Source: Sphingobacterium deserti (GTDB lineage Bacteria; Bacteroidota; Bacteroidia; Sphingobacteriales; Sphingobacteriaceae). From it: a DNA stretch of 64,000 nt. Positions 53,194-63,411 of this stretch are shown piece by piece. The position numbers and the translations under genes were made by a program. The stretch spans positions 1 to 64,000 of the forward strand of contig NZ_JJMU01000061.1 in assembly GCF_000757725.1 (NCBI RefSeq), written 5' to 3'. Each line of letters opens with the position of its first letter. Position 1 is the first letter of the stretch. The notes beneath the pieces are model-generated. The model saw only the letters and a list, made by a program, of their open reading frames with translations. It did no database searches and had not been told where the DNA came from.

Positions 53194-56100
53194 ATGTATA
53201 AAAAATACTCCATTAAAATTGGCGTAAATGGTACGCTATGCCGTAAAATATCGCTTGTTATGCGGCTCACCATTGCAATGCTTCTCGTTACGATGACCCA
53301 ACTTGTGGCGAAAACAAAGGCGCAGCAGATAACGATAAATCAGAAAAACGCTTCCTTAGAATCCGTTCTTAAAGAAATCAGAAATCAAAGTGGCTATGAT
53401 CTTATCTACGATGGAAAAGCAATTCCGAAGAATAGAATAGTAAACGTGACACTTACAAAAGCTACCGTAAATGAGGCGTTGGAGAAAACTTTGAAGGATT
53501 TGCCACTCCGTTACGTTATAAAGGACCGAAGTATTACTATCCGTCATCATAAACATATGGAACAGCCAGCTGTCAGTGTCTTGGCTCGTATTGAGGGTAC
53601 GGTCAAGGATAGCTTGGGGCAAGCTATTGCAGGTGTTTCCGTATTAAATAAGAGCAACAACCAAGGCACCTCCACCACGATGCAAGGCGAGTTTGAGCTG
53701 GATGCAAATGAAGGTGATATACTGGTATTTTCCGCACTTGGCTATCAAAAGCAGGAAATCCGTGTAGGAACACAAACACGAATAAACGTTATTCTTCAAT
53801 CCGAAGAAGAGCTCATGGAACAAGTCGTCGTTACGGCTTTGGGAATTCGCCAGTCTGCGAAAACATTAACCTATAATGTGCAGGAATTTAAGGCCGAGGA
53901 GGTGACACGGAATAAAGATGCAAATTTTGTCAATGCATTAACTGGAAAGATTGCGGGGGTAACGATCAACGCAAGTTCATCGGGAATTGGCGGCGCGACG
54001 CGGGTGGTTATGCGCGGTACAAAGTCTATAGCAGGAAACAACAATGCGCTATACGTCATTGATGGCATCCCTATTCCCAACAACAATGGTGGAGAGTCTG
54101 TAGGAACTTTTGCAGGTCCTGTAAGTGGAGAGGGAATTTCCAGCTTCAATCCAGAGGATATAGAAAGCATCACGGCATTGACGGGTCCATCGGCAACAGC
54201 ACTATATGGAAATCAAGGTGCCAATGGGGTGCTTCTTGTCACGACCAAAAAAGGATCAATTGGACGAATTCGCGTAAATGCGTCGCATAGTTCCGATTTT
54301 TTCACACCCTTTGTTATGCCTCGTTTTCAAAATACCTACGGACAGGCAAATCCACAAGAATATGCAAGTTGGGGGGGCAAGCTCCAACAGCCATCAACCT
54401 ATAGTCCGCGAGGTTTCTTTCAGACTGGTTTTAATGTGTTTAACTCCGTTAGTGTTTCCGGAGGAACGGAAAAAAGCCAGACGCTCTTTTCGGCAGGAGC
54501 AAATAATGCGGAGGGCATTATACGGAACAACACATTTAATAGGTATAACTTCTCCCTTCGGCATAACACACAGCTTACGGACCGCTTGACGGCAGACTTC
54601 AGCGCGATGTACGTAAAATTAAATGATAACAATATGGTTGCGCAGGGGCAATACCATAACCCAATTGTGCCCATCTACCTCTTCCCGCCGGGAGATGATT
54701 TTAATAAATACAAGGTATATTCTCGCTATAATCCCGATCGTGTAATAGACACACAGTTTTGGCCATATCGGGATCAAGGAATTTCCCTGCAAAATCCTTA
54801 TTGGATAACTGATGCGCAGCGGGCTGGAAACAATATCGATCGCTATATGATGAGTGTAACGGCTAATTACAAAGTGTTTGATTGGTTAGACGTAACAGGG
54901 CGCGCGCGGATAGATAATAGCCTCACGCAAAACGAAAATATTAGGCCCGCCAGTACAAGCCCATTATTTGCTTCAAACTTCGGCTTTTATAGCACGAATA
55001 AAGTTTCCAGCAAAAATACATACCTGGATTTTATCGCTAACATCCGAAAAGATATCAGTGATCGGGTTAGTTTTCGGGCGAATGTGGGCGGAAGCTATCA
55101 ACATGACTGGATGGATGGTTTGGGGGCTGGTGGCAACCTTACTCGCCTAGCAAACTTCTATTCGGTACAGGAAAATACGGAAAATCCGCCCACGCAAAGT
55201 TATAGCCGTACGGAACTGCAGTCGGTTTTCGCTACAGCGCATTTCGGCTATGACAATTGGCTATTTATGGATTTGACGGGTCGCTACGAATGGCCATCGC
55301 AATTGCCTCCCGGCGTTGCAACCACTTCCTCTTATTTTTACCCGTCCGTAGGTGTTTCGGGGGTGTTGAGTGATAAGTGGAATGTATCAAAAGACGTCAT
55401 TTCTTTTGCAAAATTACGGTTCTCTTACGCCGAAGTGGGTAATCCGCCGCAATTTGGGATAGTAAATCCGGTGTATTCCTTGATTGATCAGCGATTCCGG
55501 CCAGCTCCTTTCCCAGACTACCTGCCTGAGCGTACCCGCTCTTACGAGGCCGGTATGGAGCTTCGCTTTTTACGCGATCGCTTATCGCTAAATGCCACCG
55601 TATACCAATCAAACACCACAGATCAATTACTTCAGCAGCCCACGATAGCGATTGGGGTCTTTACGGATTTCTTTTATAACGCTGGAGATATACGCAATCG
55701 GGGAATTGAGGCGACCTTATCACATCATGGGAAATTTGGAGAACTAAATTGGACATCGGGGCTGGTGTTTTCTTTAAATAGAAATCGCATTATACGTCTT
55801 TCAGACGGATTTTTGGATCCGGCAACCGGTGAGCCGTATGTGAATGAACAACGTCCGGTTAGCGGTTTAGGTGATTTTCAAAATGTGTTAACCGTAGGGG
55901 GCACGATGGCTGATTTCTATATTTCGCGTGTGCTACGCGAGAATAATCAGGGTAACCTTTGGGTTAGCCCTGTTGACGGATCGGTACAGCAGATAACGCT
56001 TTCAGAGCGGCGGTACGTAGGAAACGGGTTGCCTGATTTTACATTAGGCTGGAACAACCAGTTTTCCTTCAAAGGTGTTGATGTATCCTTTCTAGTTGAT

Positions 56101-56532
56101 GCACGCGTCGGCGGAGTGGGTGTATCCTATACGCAAGCGCTTATGGACGGGTTTGGGGTCTCCGAACAATCGGCTATTGATCGGGATAACGGCGGTGTGC
56201 TGGTTTATGATACTCGATATCCAAATGTCCAAGGCTATTATAATTTGCTTGGAATGGGGGCAGACGGTATGGCAGCATATTACATTTACAGTGCAACGAA
56301 TGTGCGCTTGCGTGAAGCTGCTATTGGCTATAACATCCCACGTAAATGGCTTAATGAGAAAGGCCCAGATTTGCGGGTATCCGTCACGGGAAGAAATCTA
56401 TTTATGTTTTACAATAAATCTCCTTTCGATCCGGAAACGACATCATCTACCGGAACGTACGGCCAGGGTATCGATTACTTTAGGCAGCCCAGTTACCGAA
56501 GTGTGGGATTTAGTATACGAGCACAATTTTAA
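53194..56532 (+). CDS. SusC/RagA-family TonB-dependent transporter with STN domain
   Basis: 1112 residues from ATG 53194 (an earlier alternative at 53161 adds 11). Long N-terminal signal (to KTKAQQ, near residue 45), then an STN signalling domain (ITINQKNASLESVLKEIRNQ and TVNEALEKTLKDLPLRYVI), carboxypeptidase-regulatory-like domain (about 130-215), plug with EQVVVTALGIRQSAKTLTYN and NNALYVIDGIPIPN, and the barrel ending RSVGFSIRAQF. The STN domain talks to the FecR encoded upstream. The adjacent SusD, GH18 and DUF1735 lipoproteins suggest import of glycan fragments released from N-glycans. Confidence 0.96.
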   Translation: MYKKYSIKIGVNGTLCRKISLVMRLTIAMLLVTMTQLVAKTKAQQITINQKNASLESVLKEIRNQSGYDLIYDGKAIPKNRIVNVTLTKATVNEALEKTLKDLPLRYVIKDRSITIRHHKHMEQPAVSVLARIEGTVKDSLGQAIAGVSVLNKSNNQGTSTTMQGEFELDANEGDILVFSALGYQKQEIRVGTQTRINVILQSEEELMEQVVVTALGIRQSAKTLTYNVQEFKAEEVTRNKDANFVNALTGKIAGVTINASSSGIGGATRVVMRGTKSIAGNNNALYVIDGIPIPNNNGGESVGTFAGPVSGEGISSFNPEDIESITALTGPSATALYGNQGANGVLLVTTKKGSIGRIRVNASHSSDFFTPFVMPRFQNTYGQANPQEYASWGGKLQQPSTYSPRGFFQTGFNVFNSVSVSGGTEKSQTLFSAGANNAEGIIRNNTFNRYNFSLRHNTQLTDRLTADFSAMYVKLNDNNMVAQGQYHNPIVPIYLFPPGDDFNKYKVYSRYNPDRVIDTQFWPYRDQGISLQNPYWITDAQRAGNNIDRYMMSVTANYKVFDWLDVTGRARIDNSLTQNENIRPASTSPLFASNFGFYSTNKVSSKNTYLDFIANIRKDISDRVSFRANVGGSYQHDWMDGLGAGGNLTRLANFYSVQENTENPPTQSYSRTELQSVFATAHFGYDNWLFMDLTGRYEWPSQLPPGVATTSSYFYPSVGVSGVLSDKWNVSKDVISFAKLRFSYAEVGNPPQFGIVNPVYSLIDQRFRPAPFPDYLPERTRSYEAGMELRFLRDRLSLNATVYQSNTTDQLLQQPTIAIGVFTDFFYNAGDIRNRGIEATLSHHGKFGELNWTSGLVFSLNRNRIIRLSDGFLDPATGEPYVNEQRPVSGLGDFQNVLTVGGTMADFYISRVLRENNQGNLWVSPVDGSVQQITLSERRYVGNGLPDFTLGWNNQFSFKGVDVSFLVDARVGGVGVSYTQALMDGFGVSEQSAIDRDNGGVLVYDTRYPNVQGYYNLLGMGADGMAAYYIYSATNVRLREAAIGYNIPRKWLNEKGPDLRVSVTGRNLFMFYNKSPFDPETTSSTGTYGQGIDYFRQPSYRSVGFSIRAQF

Positions 56533-56541
56533 AAATTTGAC

Positions 56542-58161
56542 ATGAACATCATGAGAAATTATCATAAACACTATACCGTTGTACAAGCTTCTTTCGCTTT
56601 TCTCTTATGCGTTGCTACGCTGGCATCCTGCACGAAAAAGTACGAGGAGTACAATACAAACCCATATCTTGCTACTCTTGAACAGCAACTTGCTGACGGT
56701 TTCTTAGTAGGACGGAATTTCCCCGATATGGTTAACGCGGTAATGCCCGCCGGCGATCCCGCCGGCCAAACCAATTTTATCAATAGCTATCAGTTGGCAT
56801 ACAGTTTGGCTGCAGACTGCTATGCAGGCTATATGGGGCAAGCAAATAACTGGAATGGAAATACCAATAACTTAACCTATGGATTTAACCTGGGTTGGGT
56901 TAACGAACAATTTAGGCTAACTGGTGTCCTTATGGCGGGCTGGACACGGATTAAACAGGCAACAGATTTATCAGGAGATTCGCTGCAGTTTTCCGTAGCC
57001 CAGATCATCAAGATTACAGGCATGCTGCGCGTAACAGATAGTTATGGGCCTTTGCCTTATTCCCAAATTCCGACAGGTACTTTTACACCGGCATTTGACA
57101 GTCAGGAAAGCATATATAGGACATCTATCGCTGAATTGGGAAGGGCAGCGGATATCCTGCATGAGCTTGGTGCTAATGCGGGGACACCTTTAGCGGCATA
57201 CGACCAAATATATGTGGGAAATTACGTGCTGTGGGCTAAGTATGCGAATTCCTTAAAGCTCAGGTTAGCTATGCGGATGGCCTATGTAGACCCGGCCAAT
57301 GCACAACGCTTTGCCGAAGAAGCGGTCAGCCACCCAGCCGGTCTGTTAATGACGATCACAGATGCTGCCCTCTAAAAAGGTATTTCAGGACGGAATTTTA
57401 GAAACCCTATGTTTCACTTATCACACGGTTATAACGAGCTACGGATGGGTGCCACGATGGACTCGTATTTAAACGGTTACAATGATCCGCGTATTGCAAA
57501 ATTCTTTCAAACCTCTGAGATCCGCCCGGGTGTTTACGTAGGGCTGCGAAGTGGCATTGATGTCGTTCCGGCAGTTTACCAACCGTTTTCAACTTTGAAT
57601 GTGGCTGACGATACGCCCTTACCTTGGATGTACGCTTCGGAAGTTTCCTTCCTGCGTGCTGAAGGAGCACTACGCGGCTGGAATATGGGTGGCACTGCCC
57701 AGAGTTTTTATGAAGACGGAGTTCGGCTGGCTTTTACTCAACAAGGCGTTTCAATGCCTGCGGACTATTTGAGTAATGCCACTGCGCGACCGGCTAACTA
57801 TGTGGACTATTCAGCGGGCAATAGGTACAGTATGGCCGCACGCAGTAATATCACGATCCAATGGGAGGGTGCGGCCAGCTTCGAAAGAAATCTAGAGCGC
57901 ATTATCACCCAAAAATGGATCGCGATGTATCCAAATGGTGCTGAGGCTTGGGCGGAGTTCCGGCGTACCGGTTACCCGAAAGTATTTCCTGTCGGCCTGA
58001 ATAGAAGTAATGGAACAGTAAACACAGAAACTCAGGTGCGTAGATTACCGTATCCGCTGCAACAATATCAGGAGAATGGAGCAAATGTTGCAGCTGCGCT
58101 GACTCTTTTAGGTGGGCCAGATAATGGAGGTACCAGATTGTGGTGGGATGCGAAGCCGTAA
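56542..58161 (+). pseudogene. SusD-family surface lipoprotein with in-frame stop
   Basis: 539 codons in a single frame starting MNIMRNYHKH (the ATG at 56551 is an alternative), with lipobox TLASC followed by TKKYEEYN. The frame is interrupted by TAA at 57373-57375 after TITDAAL; it continues in the same frame with KGISGRNFRNPMFHLSHGYNE to the normal SusD-like end (LRLWWDAKP region) at 58161. The codon before AAA may have been CAA or GAA (single substitution). Without read-through only 277 residues are made, lacking the C-terminal half of the SusD fold. It follows susC by 9 bp. Pseudogene, recent mutation or sequence error. Confidence 0.85.
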
Positions 58162-58331
58162 TGAGCTATTGTAATCGAGGGTACAAAAAATGAAAAGATC
58201 ATCTGTACGAAAAAAGACCATATAAAAGGCTTATGATTATCAGATACGAGCATCTTGGAAAAAAAACAGGAATGTTTGATATGACAGTAAAAATAACGAG
58301 CGTAATGCGCTCATGAACTAATTATTTACAC

Positions 58332-59297
58332 ATGAAAGATACAAAGATCATACTATATACATTGTTGGGAGTCAGCACCCTACTTTTAGGAGCTTGCGAA
58401 AAGCAAAATCTACCGACACCAGAAGCTGTTGAGCGTCTTGTTGAGGCGCGTAGCGAGGATTACTATACCAACCTTCGCGCTTATAAAAAAAGTGATCATC
58501 AGATCTATTACGGTTGGTTTGGTGGCTCCGGGGCCGCCGGCGGCCCTGATATTATAACGGTTATGGACCATATCCCGGACAGCGTGGACATCGTAAGTAT
58601 GTGGGGCGGGTTGCCACCGTTAGGATCCTACAATCACAAAAAAATGAACGAAACACAGCGTATTAAAGGTACGCGTTTTATTAGTGTGGCGCTCGCATTT
58701 GATACTTTCTTAGACCGTTATGCTGAACAAGACTTCGTGACAACATTTGCTGGACAAGGTGAGGCACGATTGATTGAGGGATTTAAGCTGGTGGCGGAGA
58801 ATGTGGCCAAGCAGGTAAATGAATACGGTCTGGACGGCTTTGATTTGGACTATGAACCGAGTCCTCGAGATTTGTTATACAACAATAGGAATGCGGAGTT
58901 ACTCATCATCGAGTTGGGAAAAGTTCTCGGGCCGCAGTCCGGCAGCGGTAAACTATTGGTTGTAGATATGTTCACCGAAAGGTTGCCCGCCACTGTTGTT
59001 CCGTATCTGGATTATTTCGTCGTACAGGCATACTCACCCCAGGGGGGCAATGTAGCTTCCCTACCTAATCGTTTTCGTCAGATCCCCGGTATGCCCTTTG
59101 AAAAATGCATTGCAGGCGAAAATTTTGAGACACTTTGGGAAACGGGTGGGCTCTTAGCGGCATACGCTGCCTGGAATCCACAAGGTGGCAAAAAAGGCGG
59201 TATTGCGGCCTACTTGCCTAATTACGAGTATGCACTGAATCCAGAGTATCGCTGGACTAGAGCGGCCATTCAAATCATGAACCCAGCCGTTCGCTAA
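58332..59297 (+). CDS. glycoside hydrolase family 18-like lipoprotein (endo-beta-N-acetylglucosaminidase type)
   Basis: 321 residues: lipobox LLLGACEKQ (Cys 22), then a TIM-barrel-like domain with the GH18 signature DGFDLDYE (168-175), catalytic Glu 175, and VQAYSPQGG later. The size and the setting beside DUF1735 proteins resemble the GH18 endoglycosidases of Bacteroides N-glycan loci, which cut between the two core GlcNAc residues of N-glycans. It is probably on the cell surface, releasing glycan for the SusC/SusD pair. Chitinase activity is less likely given the short chain and context. Confidence 0.85.
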   Translation: MKDTKIILYTLLGVSTLLLGACEKQNLPTPEAVERLVEARSEDYYTNLRAYKKSDHQIYYGWFGGSGAAGGPDIITVMDHIPDSVDIVSMWGGLPPLGSYNHKKMNETQRIKGTRFISVALAFDTFLDRYAEQDFVTTFAGQGEARLIEGFKLVAENVAKQVNEYGLDGFDLDYEPSPRDLLYNNRNAELLIIELGKVLGPQSGSGKLLVVDMFTERLPATVVPYLDYFVVQAYSPQGGNVASLPNRFRQIPGMPFEKCIAGENFETLWETGGLLAAYAAWNPQGGKKGGIAAYLPNYEYALNPEYRWTRAAIQIMNPAVR

Positions 59298-59323
59298 TTA
59301 TACATTTATAAATAGGAATTATT

Positions 59324-60442
59324 ATGAAAATTAACATATTTCATTTTTTAACTAGCCTCGTTTTATTGGGAGGAATCGCCTCGAGCTGTAAAAGAGAAAA
59401 TCCGAATACCGCCTCCATTTATCTCACCATGGCTGAAGAAACGACGGATGCACGATTGACCGTAGATGCTACCGGGGGTGCCCAGGTGATAACGATCAGC
59501 TCATCAGCGCTTGCTGACCGCGAAGTATCGGCAGAGATCGCGGTAGATACGCTATTGATACAAGCTTATAATGAGCGAAATGGTACCGCTTACAAAGCAC
59601 TTCCTGATGCTGCTTATTCCTTATCAGCAAATAGGGTGGCGATATCTCCCGGTACGAATGTGTCGAATGCTATTTCTTTTCAGGTACATGGTACGGAGCA
59701 TTTTCGGGTAGGTGAAGCTTATATGATGCCGATTACAATCCGCAATGCATCTGGGATGCCCGTTATCGATGCTTCCAAAACAATTTACCTTGTTGTCAAC
59801 CAAGTAATAATAACCCGTGCAGCATCCCTTGCAAGCAACTACTTGCGGGTAGATTTTTCGACCAATAATGAAGCGCTACGCGCAATGCGAACGATCACGA
59901 TGGAGACACGTGTTATGGTCAATAGTTTTGCTACAAGAACACCTTTTATTAGTTCCATAATGGGTATTGAGGAAATGTTTTTGATGCGCTTCGGGGATGT
60001 AACGGTAGCACCTAATGTCTTGCAAAGTAGTGGCATCAATGTAGATCGATCATTCACGACAAATACCTGGTATCATTTGGCCGTCGTCTCCGACGGAAGC
60101 CAAGTGCGGATTTATGTAGATGGGCAGCTGGCAGGAAGCCGAAGCGGTACTCAAACAGTTGATTTGACTAACATGTGGGCAGGGGGATTTCATTTTGGGT
60201 ATTCCGCAAATGGTCGTTTATTGAATGGTGCTATTAGCGAGGCTAGACTTTGGTCAAGGGCACTATCGCAAGCAGAAATTAATAACGGACGCTGTGGGGT
60301 TGACCCGAATAGCCCTGGCTTGATCGGGTATTGGAAATTTAACGAAGCCGAAGGGCGTACGGTACCGGACATCAGCGGAAATAACCGCCATGCAGTAGCC
60401 ACTCGCGATATACAATGGGTATCTGGCGTGCGCTGTGAATAG
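59324..60442 (+). CDS. DUF1735 and LamG-like lipoprotein
   Basis: 372 residues: lipobox GIASSCKRE (Cys 22), a DUF1735 domain (about 30-160; EIAVDTLLIQAYNERNGTAYKALPDAAYSL), then a concanavalin/LamG-like domain (WYHLAVVSDGSQVRIYVDGQLAGSRSG; LIGYWKFNEAEGRTVPDISGN). Likely a surface glycan-binding protein that helps capture glycoprotein substrates for the GH18 enzyme. Starts 26 bp after the GH18 gene. Confidence 0.88.
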   Translation: MKINIFHFLTSLVLLGGIASSCKRENPNTASIYLTMAEETTDARLTVDATGGAQVITISSSALADREVSAEIAVDTLLIQAYNERNGTAYKALPDAAYSLSANRVAISPGTNVSNAISFQVHGTEHFRVGEAYMMPITIRNASGMPVIDASKTIYLVVNQVIITRAASLASNYLRVDFSTNNEALRAMRTITMETRVMVNSFATRTPFISSIMGIEEMFLMRFGDVTVAPNVLQSSGINVDRSFTTNTWYHLAVVSDGSQVRIYVDGQLAGSRSGTQTVDLTNMWAGGFHFGYSANGRLLNGAISEARLWSRALSQAEINNGRCGVDPNSPGLIGYWKFNEAEGRTVPDISGNNRHAVATRDIQWVSGVRCE

Positions 60443-60481
60443 TAAAACTAACCGTTATAAGAAACATAGATTAATTATTTT

Positions 60482-61927
60482 ATGAAAAGAAATTTAAAGA
60501 AATGGCGTTTCGCTCAGCTGCGCAGCCTCCTGTTACTGACGCTCGTCGCCATGCTTAGCAGTTGTAGTCGGAATGATCTACCTACGCCACAGGATCTTAT
60601 TATATATATGCCTACTGGATCAACTGCAAACAGCATGGATGCTACCTTTGTCACGGCGCGCGGTAACGTTCTAGAGGGATCAGGAACGGCATTCCCGGTA
60701 CTGCTTACCCGCGCGTTTGATCGTGATGTGCAGGTCACTGCAGCAATTGATACATCCCTGCTTGCGGTTTACAATCGCGAGCACAACACTGAAACCATAA
60801 AAATACCCGATGGCAGTTTTATATTAGAGGGCAATGGTCAGGTACATATTCCCGCAGGTCAAGAGCGGTCTGCTGATTCGTTGAGGATAGCACTAGGCAC
60901 GCAGGCAGGAAGCTTAGACTTCACAAAGGAGTACGTATTGCCCATTCGTCTATCTAGTAGCAATTCCGATCTACCCTTAAGCAGCAATCGCGCAGTTATG
61001 TATGTTCGGGTTAGATTCAGCCAGATTACAACGCAACTAAATGGTGCGCCGGCCAATCGCGTCATACCTCTCCGTATCAGTCGGACGCCCGCTGGTGATA
61101 TTGTAAGCGGTAACCTTAATCTAACTGCGGCTATTAATACGCGTTTTGCAACACCGCTAACGATCGCTCTTTCGGATCGGCAAGATTGGTTGGCAAGTTA
61201 CAATCAAGCCAATCAAACCAATTATATAGCGTTTCCTACGGGTACTTTCTCACTTAGTCCAAACAATGTATCTATCAATAGTGGAACGTTATCGGCCGAC
61301 ATGCCTTTCAGCTTGATGCTAAGTAATATGCATGCGTTTGAAACTGGACGTAGTTACTTGCTACCGGTAGGTATTGTGGATGAAGGGCCGGTGCCGCCGC
61401 ATGAGGCCGAAGGTCGCGCCTATTTTGCTTTAGACATAGCATTGCAAAACATTCATCCTGATAATCCAGCACCATCGGGTAGCCGTGTCGATCGCGCAGA
61501 TTGGACGGCAACGGCTAGTTCGACAGATACACAATATGCCCCAGGGGGGACGCCCGCTATGGTCTTCGATGGTAACCCCGCCACTGGATGGCATTCGGAC
61601 TTTGGAGCGCAGAATGTCGTTTTCACTGTAGACATGCGAAATACCAAAAATATTCGAGGCTTCAGCTTTACGCCGCGATATTGGAATTTCTATAATTCTG
61701 TCTTCATCTCCGCGATAACGGGGATGGAGATTCTTTCCAGTAATGACGGTATTAACTGGACAAGTCAAGGTTCCTATGCTGGAAGTATGCCAGGTGGTAC
61801 CCCTAGCAACCCAGAGCTTCGCAACCTCAGTTTTTATACGCCGGTACAGGCTCGCTATTTCCGGTTTGCCATTACGCAATATGGACAGTATATGCCGGGC
61901 TTTGGAGAACTATATGCCTACGAATAG
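60482..61927 (+). CDS. DUF1735 and F5/8 type C (discoidin-like) lipoprotein
   Basis: 481 residues: lipobox AMLSSCSRND, DUF1735-type repeats (about 45-185: AAIDTSLLAVYNREHNTETIKIPDGSF; and a second 200-325: NQTNYIAFPTGTFSL), then a discoidin/F5/8C domain (about 340-480: RADWTATASSTDTQYAPGG, DGNPATGWHSDF, ARYFRFAITQYG). Probably a surface carbohydrate-binding protein of the same locus. It ends the locus at a strong terminator. Confidence 0.9.
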   Translation: MKRNLKKWRFAQLRSLLLLTLVAMLSSCSRNDLPTPQDLIIYMPTGSTANSMDATFVTARGNVLEGSGTAFPVLLTRAFDRDVQVTAAIDTSLLAVYNREHNTETIKIPDGSFILEGNGQVHIPAGQERSADSLRIALGTQAGSLDFTKEYVLPIRLSSSNSDLPLSSNRAVMYVRVRFSQITTQLNGAPANRVIPLRISRTPAGDIVSGNLNLTAAINTRFATPLTIALSDRQDWLASYNQANQTNYIAFPTGTFSLSPNNVSINSGTLSADMPFSLMLSNMHAFETGRSYLLPVGIVDEGPVPPHEAEGRAYFALDIALQNIHPDNPAPSGSRVDRADWTATASSTDTQYAPGGTPAMVFDGNPATGWHSDFGAQNVVFTVDMRNTKNIRGFSFTPRYWNFYNSVFISAITGMEILSSNDGINWTSQGSYAGSMPGGTPSNPELRNLSFYTPVQARYFRFAITQYGQYMPGFGELYAYE

Positions 61928-61977
61928 CTAGCTGAAGTTCGAAGACATTTTTCATACTTAGTTGTTGTTTGTTAGGA

Positions 61978-62007
61978 AGCGTCCGGTATTATGCCGGCGC
62001 TTTTTTA
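61978..62007 (+). terminator. rho-independent terminator of the polysaccharide locus
   Basis: AGCG-T-CCGG / CCGG-CGCT with one bulge and a 7-base loop, then TTTTTT. Lies 50 bp past the last gene of the locus. Confidence 0.85.
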
Positions 62008-62100
62008 TTGAAATAGATTGAAAAGGAGGTACTTCACCATAACCTAGCGCATTTGCTATACAAAGACCCTTTTAAAACATGCCTGCAAGGTTCCAGATGT

Positions 62101-63393
62101 CTAAAATAATGATAAGAGTGGTTCGTTTGCGCTGATTTCGCCCGCTATTTTTATCCCGTTTTCTCCTACTGCTGTTGCCCTTAGTGTGGCTTCAACTCCC
62201 GCCTGCTGCATGGTGTTGAAAGGCGCTATCAACCAGTTGTCCGGCCAATTAACCATACGCAAACAAAGCATAAAAATATATGGACTTTCCTGGTAGCTGA
62301 TGTTATGCTCAACGGATTTCTTCGTGGTAAGCATTAGGGCATCTGCCTGTTGGTGTTTGTACAGCTTATAGAAAAACTTGTCAGGAAGTTGTTGCGCAAG
62401 ATCTGTTTTACCTTGCCAAAGGCTTTCGATAAGGGGAACATTAACAGTCTGCAGTACATTTGTTTCCATGCTATTGAAATCTTCATCGTATTCATAGCTA
62501 ATAATAGAATCCTGCTGTTCGACAAGTTGCCTGCGAATAAGCAAGTCAAGGTAGTTTGGCGGATCACCGCGCAGGCCATCGGCATCTTGTCCTGAAAATC
62601 GAGCTATTGTTTTGTAAATCGCAGGTATATCCTGCAATGGCAGTCTGCTCCAAAGCATCAAAGCCATATCCTCGCTATCCATTTTCCGAACCATATAGGG
62701 AGCGGTTTGTACTTTTGTGCGGGTGGTCCAATGGCCGTCGATAGCAAGTTTTTTGCCGGAAAGTTTTGCCGTCGCAGACAATCTCCCATTCGACTGCCAA
62801 TAGGTTACATGATCTTTGTGTTTTAATTTTTGATAAGAGTCAATCTCTGCAAGCGGTATCAAATCGCCCGATTGTTCTAACAAAATCATCTCCTCTTTAT
62901 TCCAGCTTGCATCTGTTGCCCCAAATCGAAAAAGAACATGAGTGCCGTTTTCCGCCGCCTGCACATATTGATGTAGCTGATGAAACCTCATCTTTTCTGT
63001 GTTGTGGGGGGACGAATTCCCCTGCGAATATTTTGTTAACAATTGACCCCAATCTTCTCTATCTTTTATTTTGTGGATACTGTAAAAAGTCTCCCGGTGC
63101 TGCGGTATGCTGAATAGCAGCAGGTCGGCGGGAATAGCAAGACCACTGTGCATGAAGTCTCCCAGGGATGGGAGTTTAGTGCTGTCCGTTTTAAGGGTAT
63201 CTTTCGAAGTTGAACGTATTAACTCGCTGATATTATCGATAAATAGATCGTCGACGGATAGCATAAGAAAAGATTCGCTATCCTTATGTACCAGTTGGCG
63301 TTTAGCCCGATAATCTCTTACATAGTAAAATACTATTGCCGCAATAACAATTGCGGCAATAGAACTTCCAACTATAATTGCGGCTTTTCTCAT
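62101..63393 (-). CDS. membrane-anchored protein of unknown function
   Basis: 430 residues with one N-terminal membrane helix (AAIIVGSSIAAIVIAAIVFYYV, 4-25) and the rest probably periplasmic or extracellular. No domain is recognised with confidence; the sequence is mixed alpha/beta with an acidic stretch (ISYEYDEDFNSMETN). It may be distantly like its upstream neighbour (DUF4836-type). It starts 18 bp after that gene on the same strand, so the two form a unit. Confidence 0.75.
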   Translation of the reverse strand: MRKAAIIVGSSIAAIVIAAIVFYYVRDYRAKRQLVHKDSESFLMLSVDDLFIDNISELIRSTSKDTLKTDSTKLPSLGDFMHSGLAIPADLLLFSIPQHRETFYSIHKIKDREDWGQLLTKYSQGNSSPHNTEKMRFHQLHQYVQAAENGTHVLFRFGATDASWNKEEMILLEQSGDLIPLAEIDSYQKLKHKDHVTYWQSNGRLSATAKLSGKKLAIDGHWTTRTKVQTAPYMVRKMDSEDMALMLWSRLPLQDIPAIYKTIARFSGQDADGLRGDPPNYLDLLIRRQLVEQQDSIISYEYDEDFNSMETNVLQTVNVPLIESLWQGKTDLAQQLPDKFFYKLYKHQQADALMLTTKKSVEHNISYQESPYIFMLCLRMVNWPDNWLIAPFNTMQQAGVEATLRATAVGENGIKIAGEISANEPLLSLF

Positions 63394-63411
63394 GTGCTAG
63401 CGAAACTCTTT

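Noticed and set aside
57373..57375. Recoded stop (selenocysteine or pyrrolysine) in the second susD
   Set aside because: The codon is TAA, which is not used for either, and TAA is the normal stop of many genes in the window.
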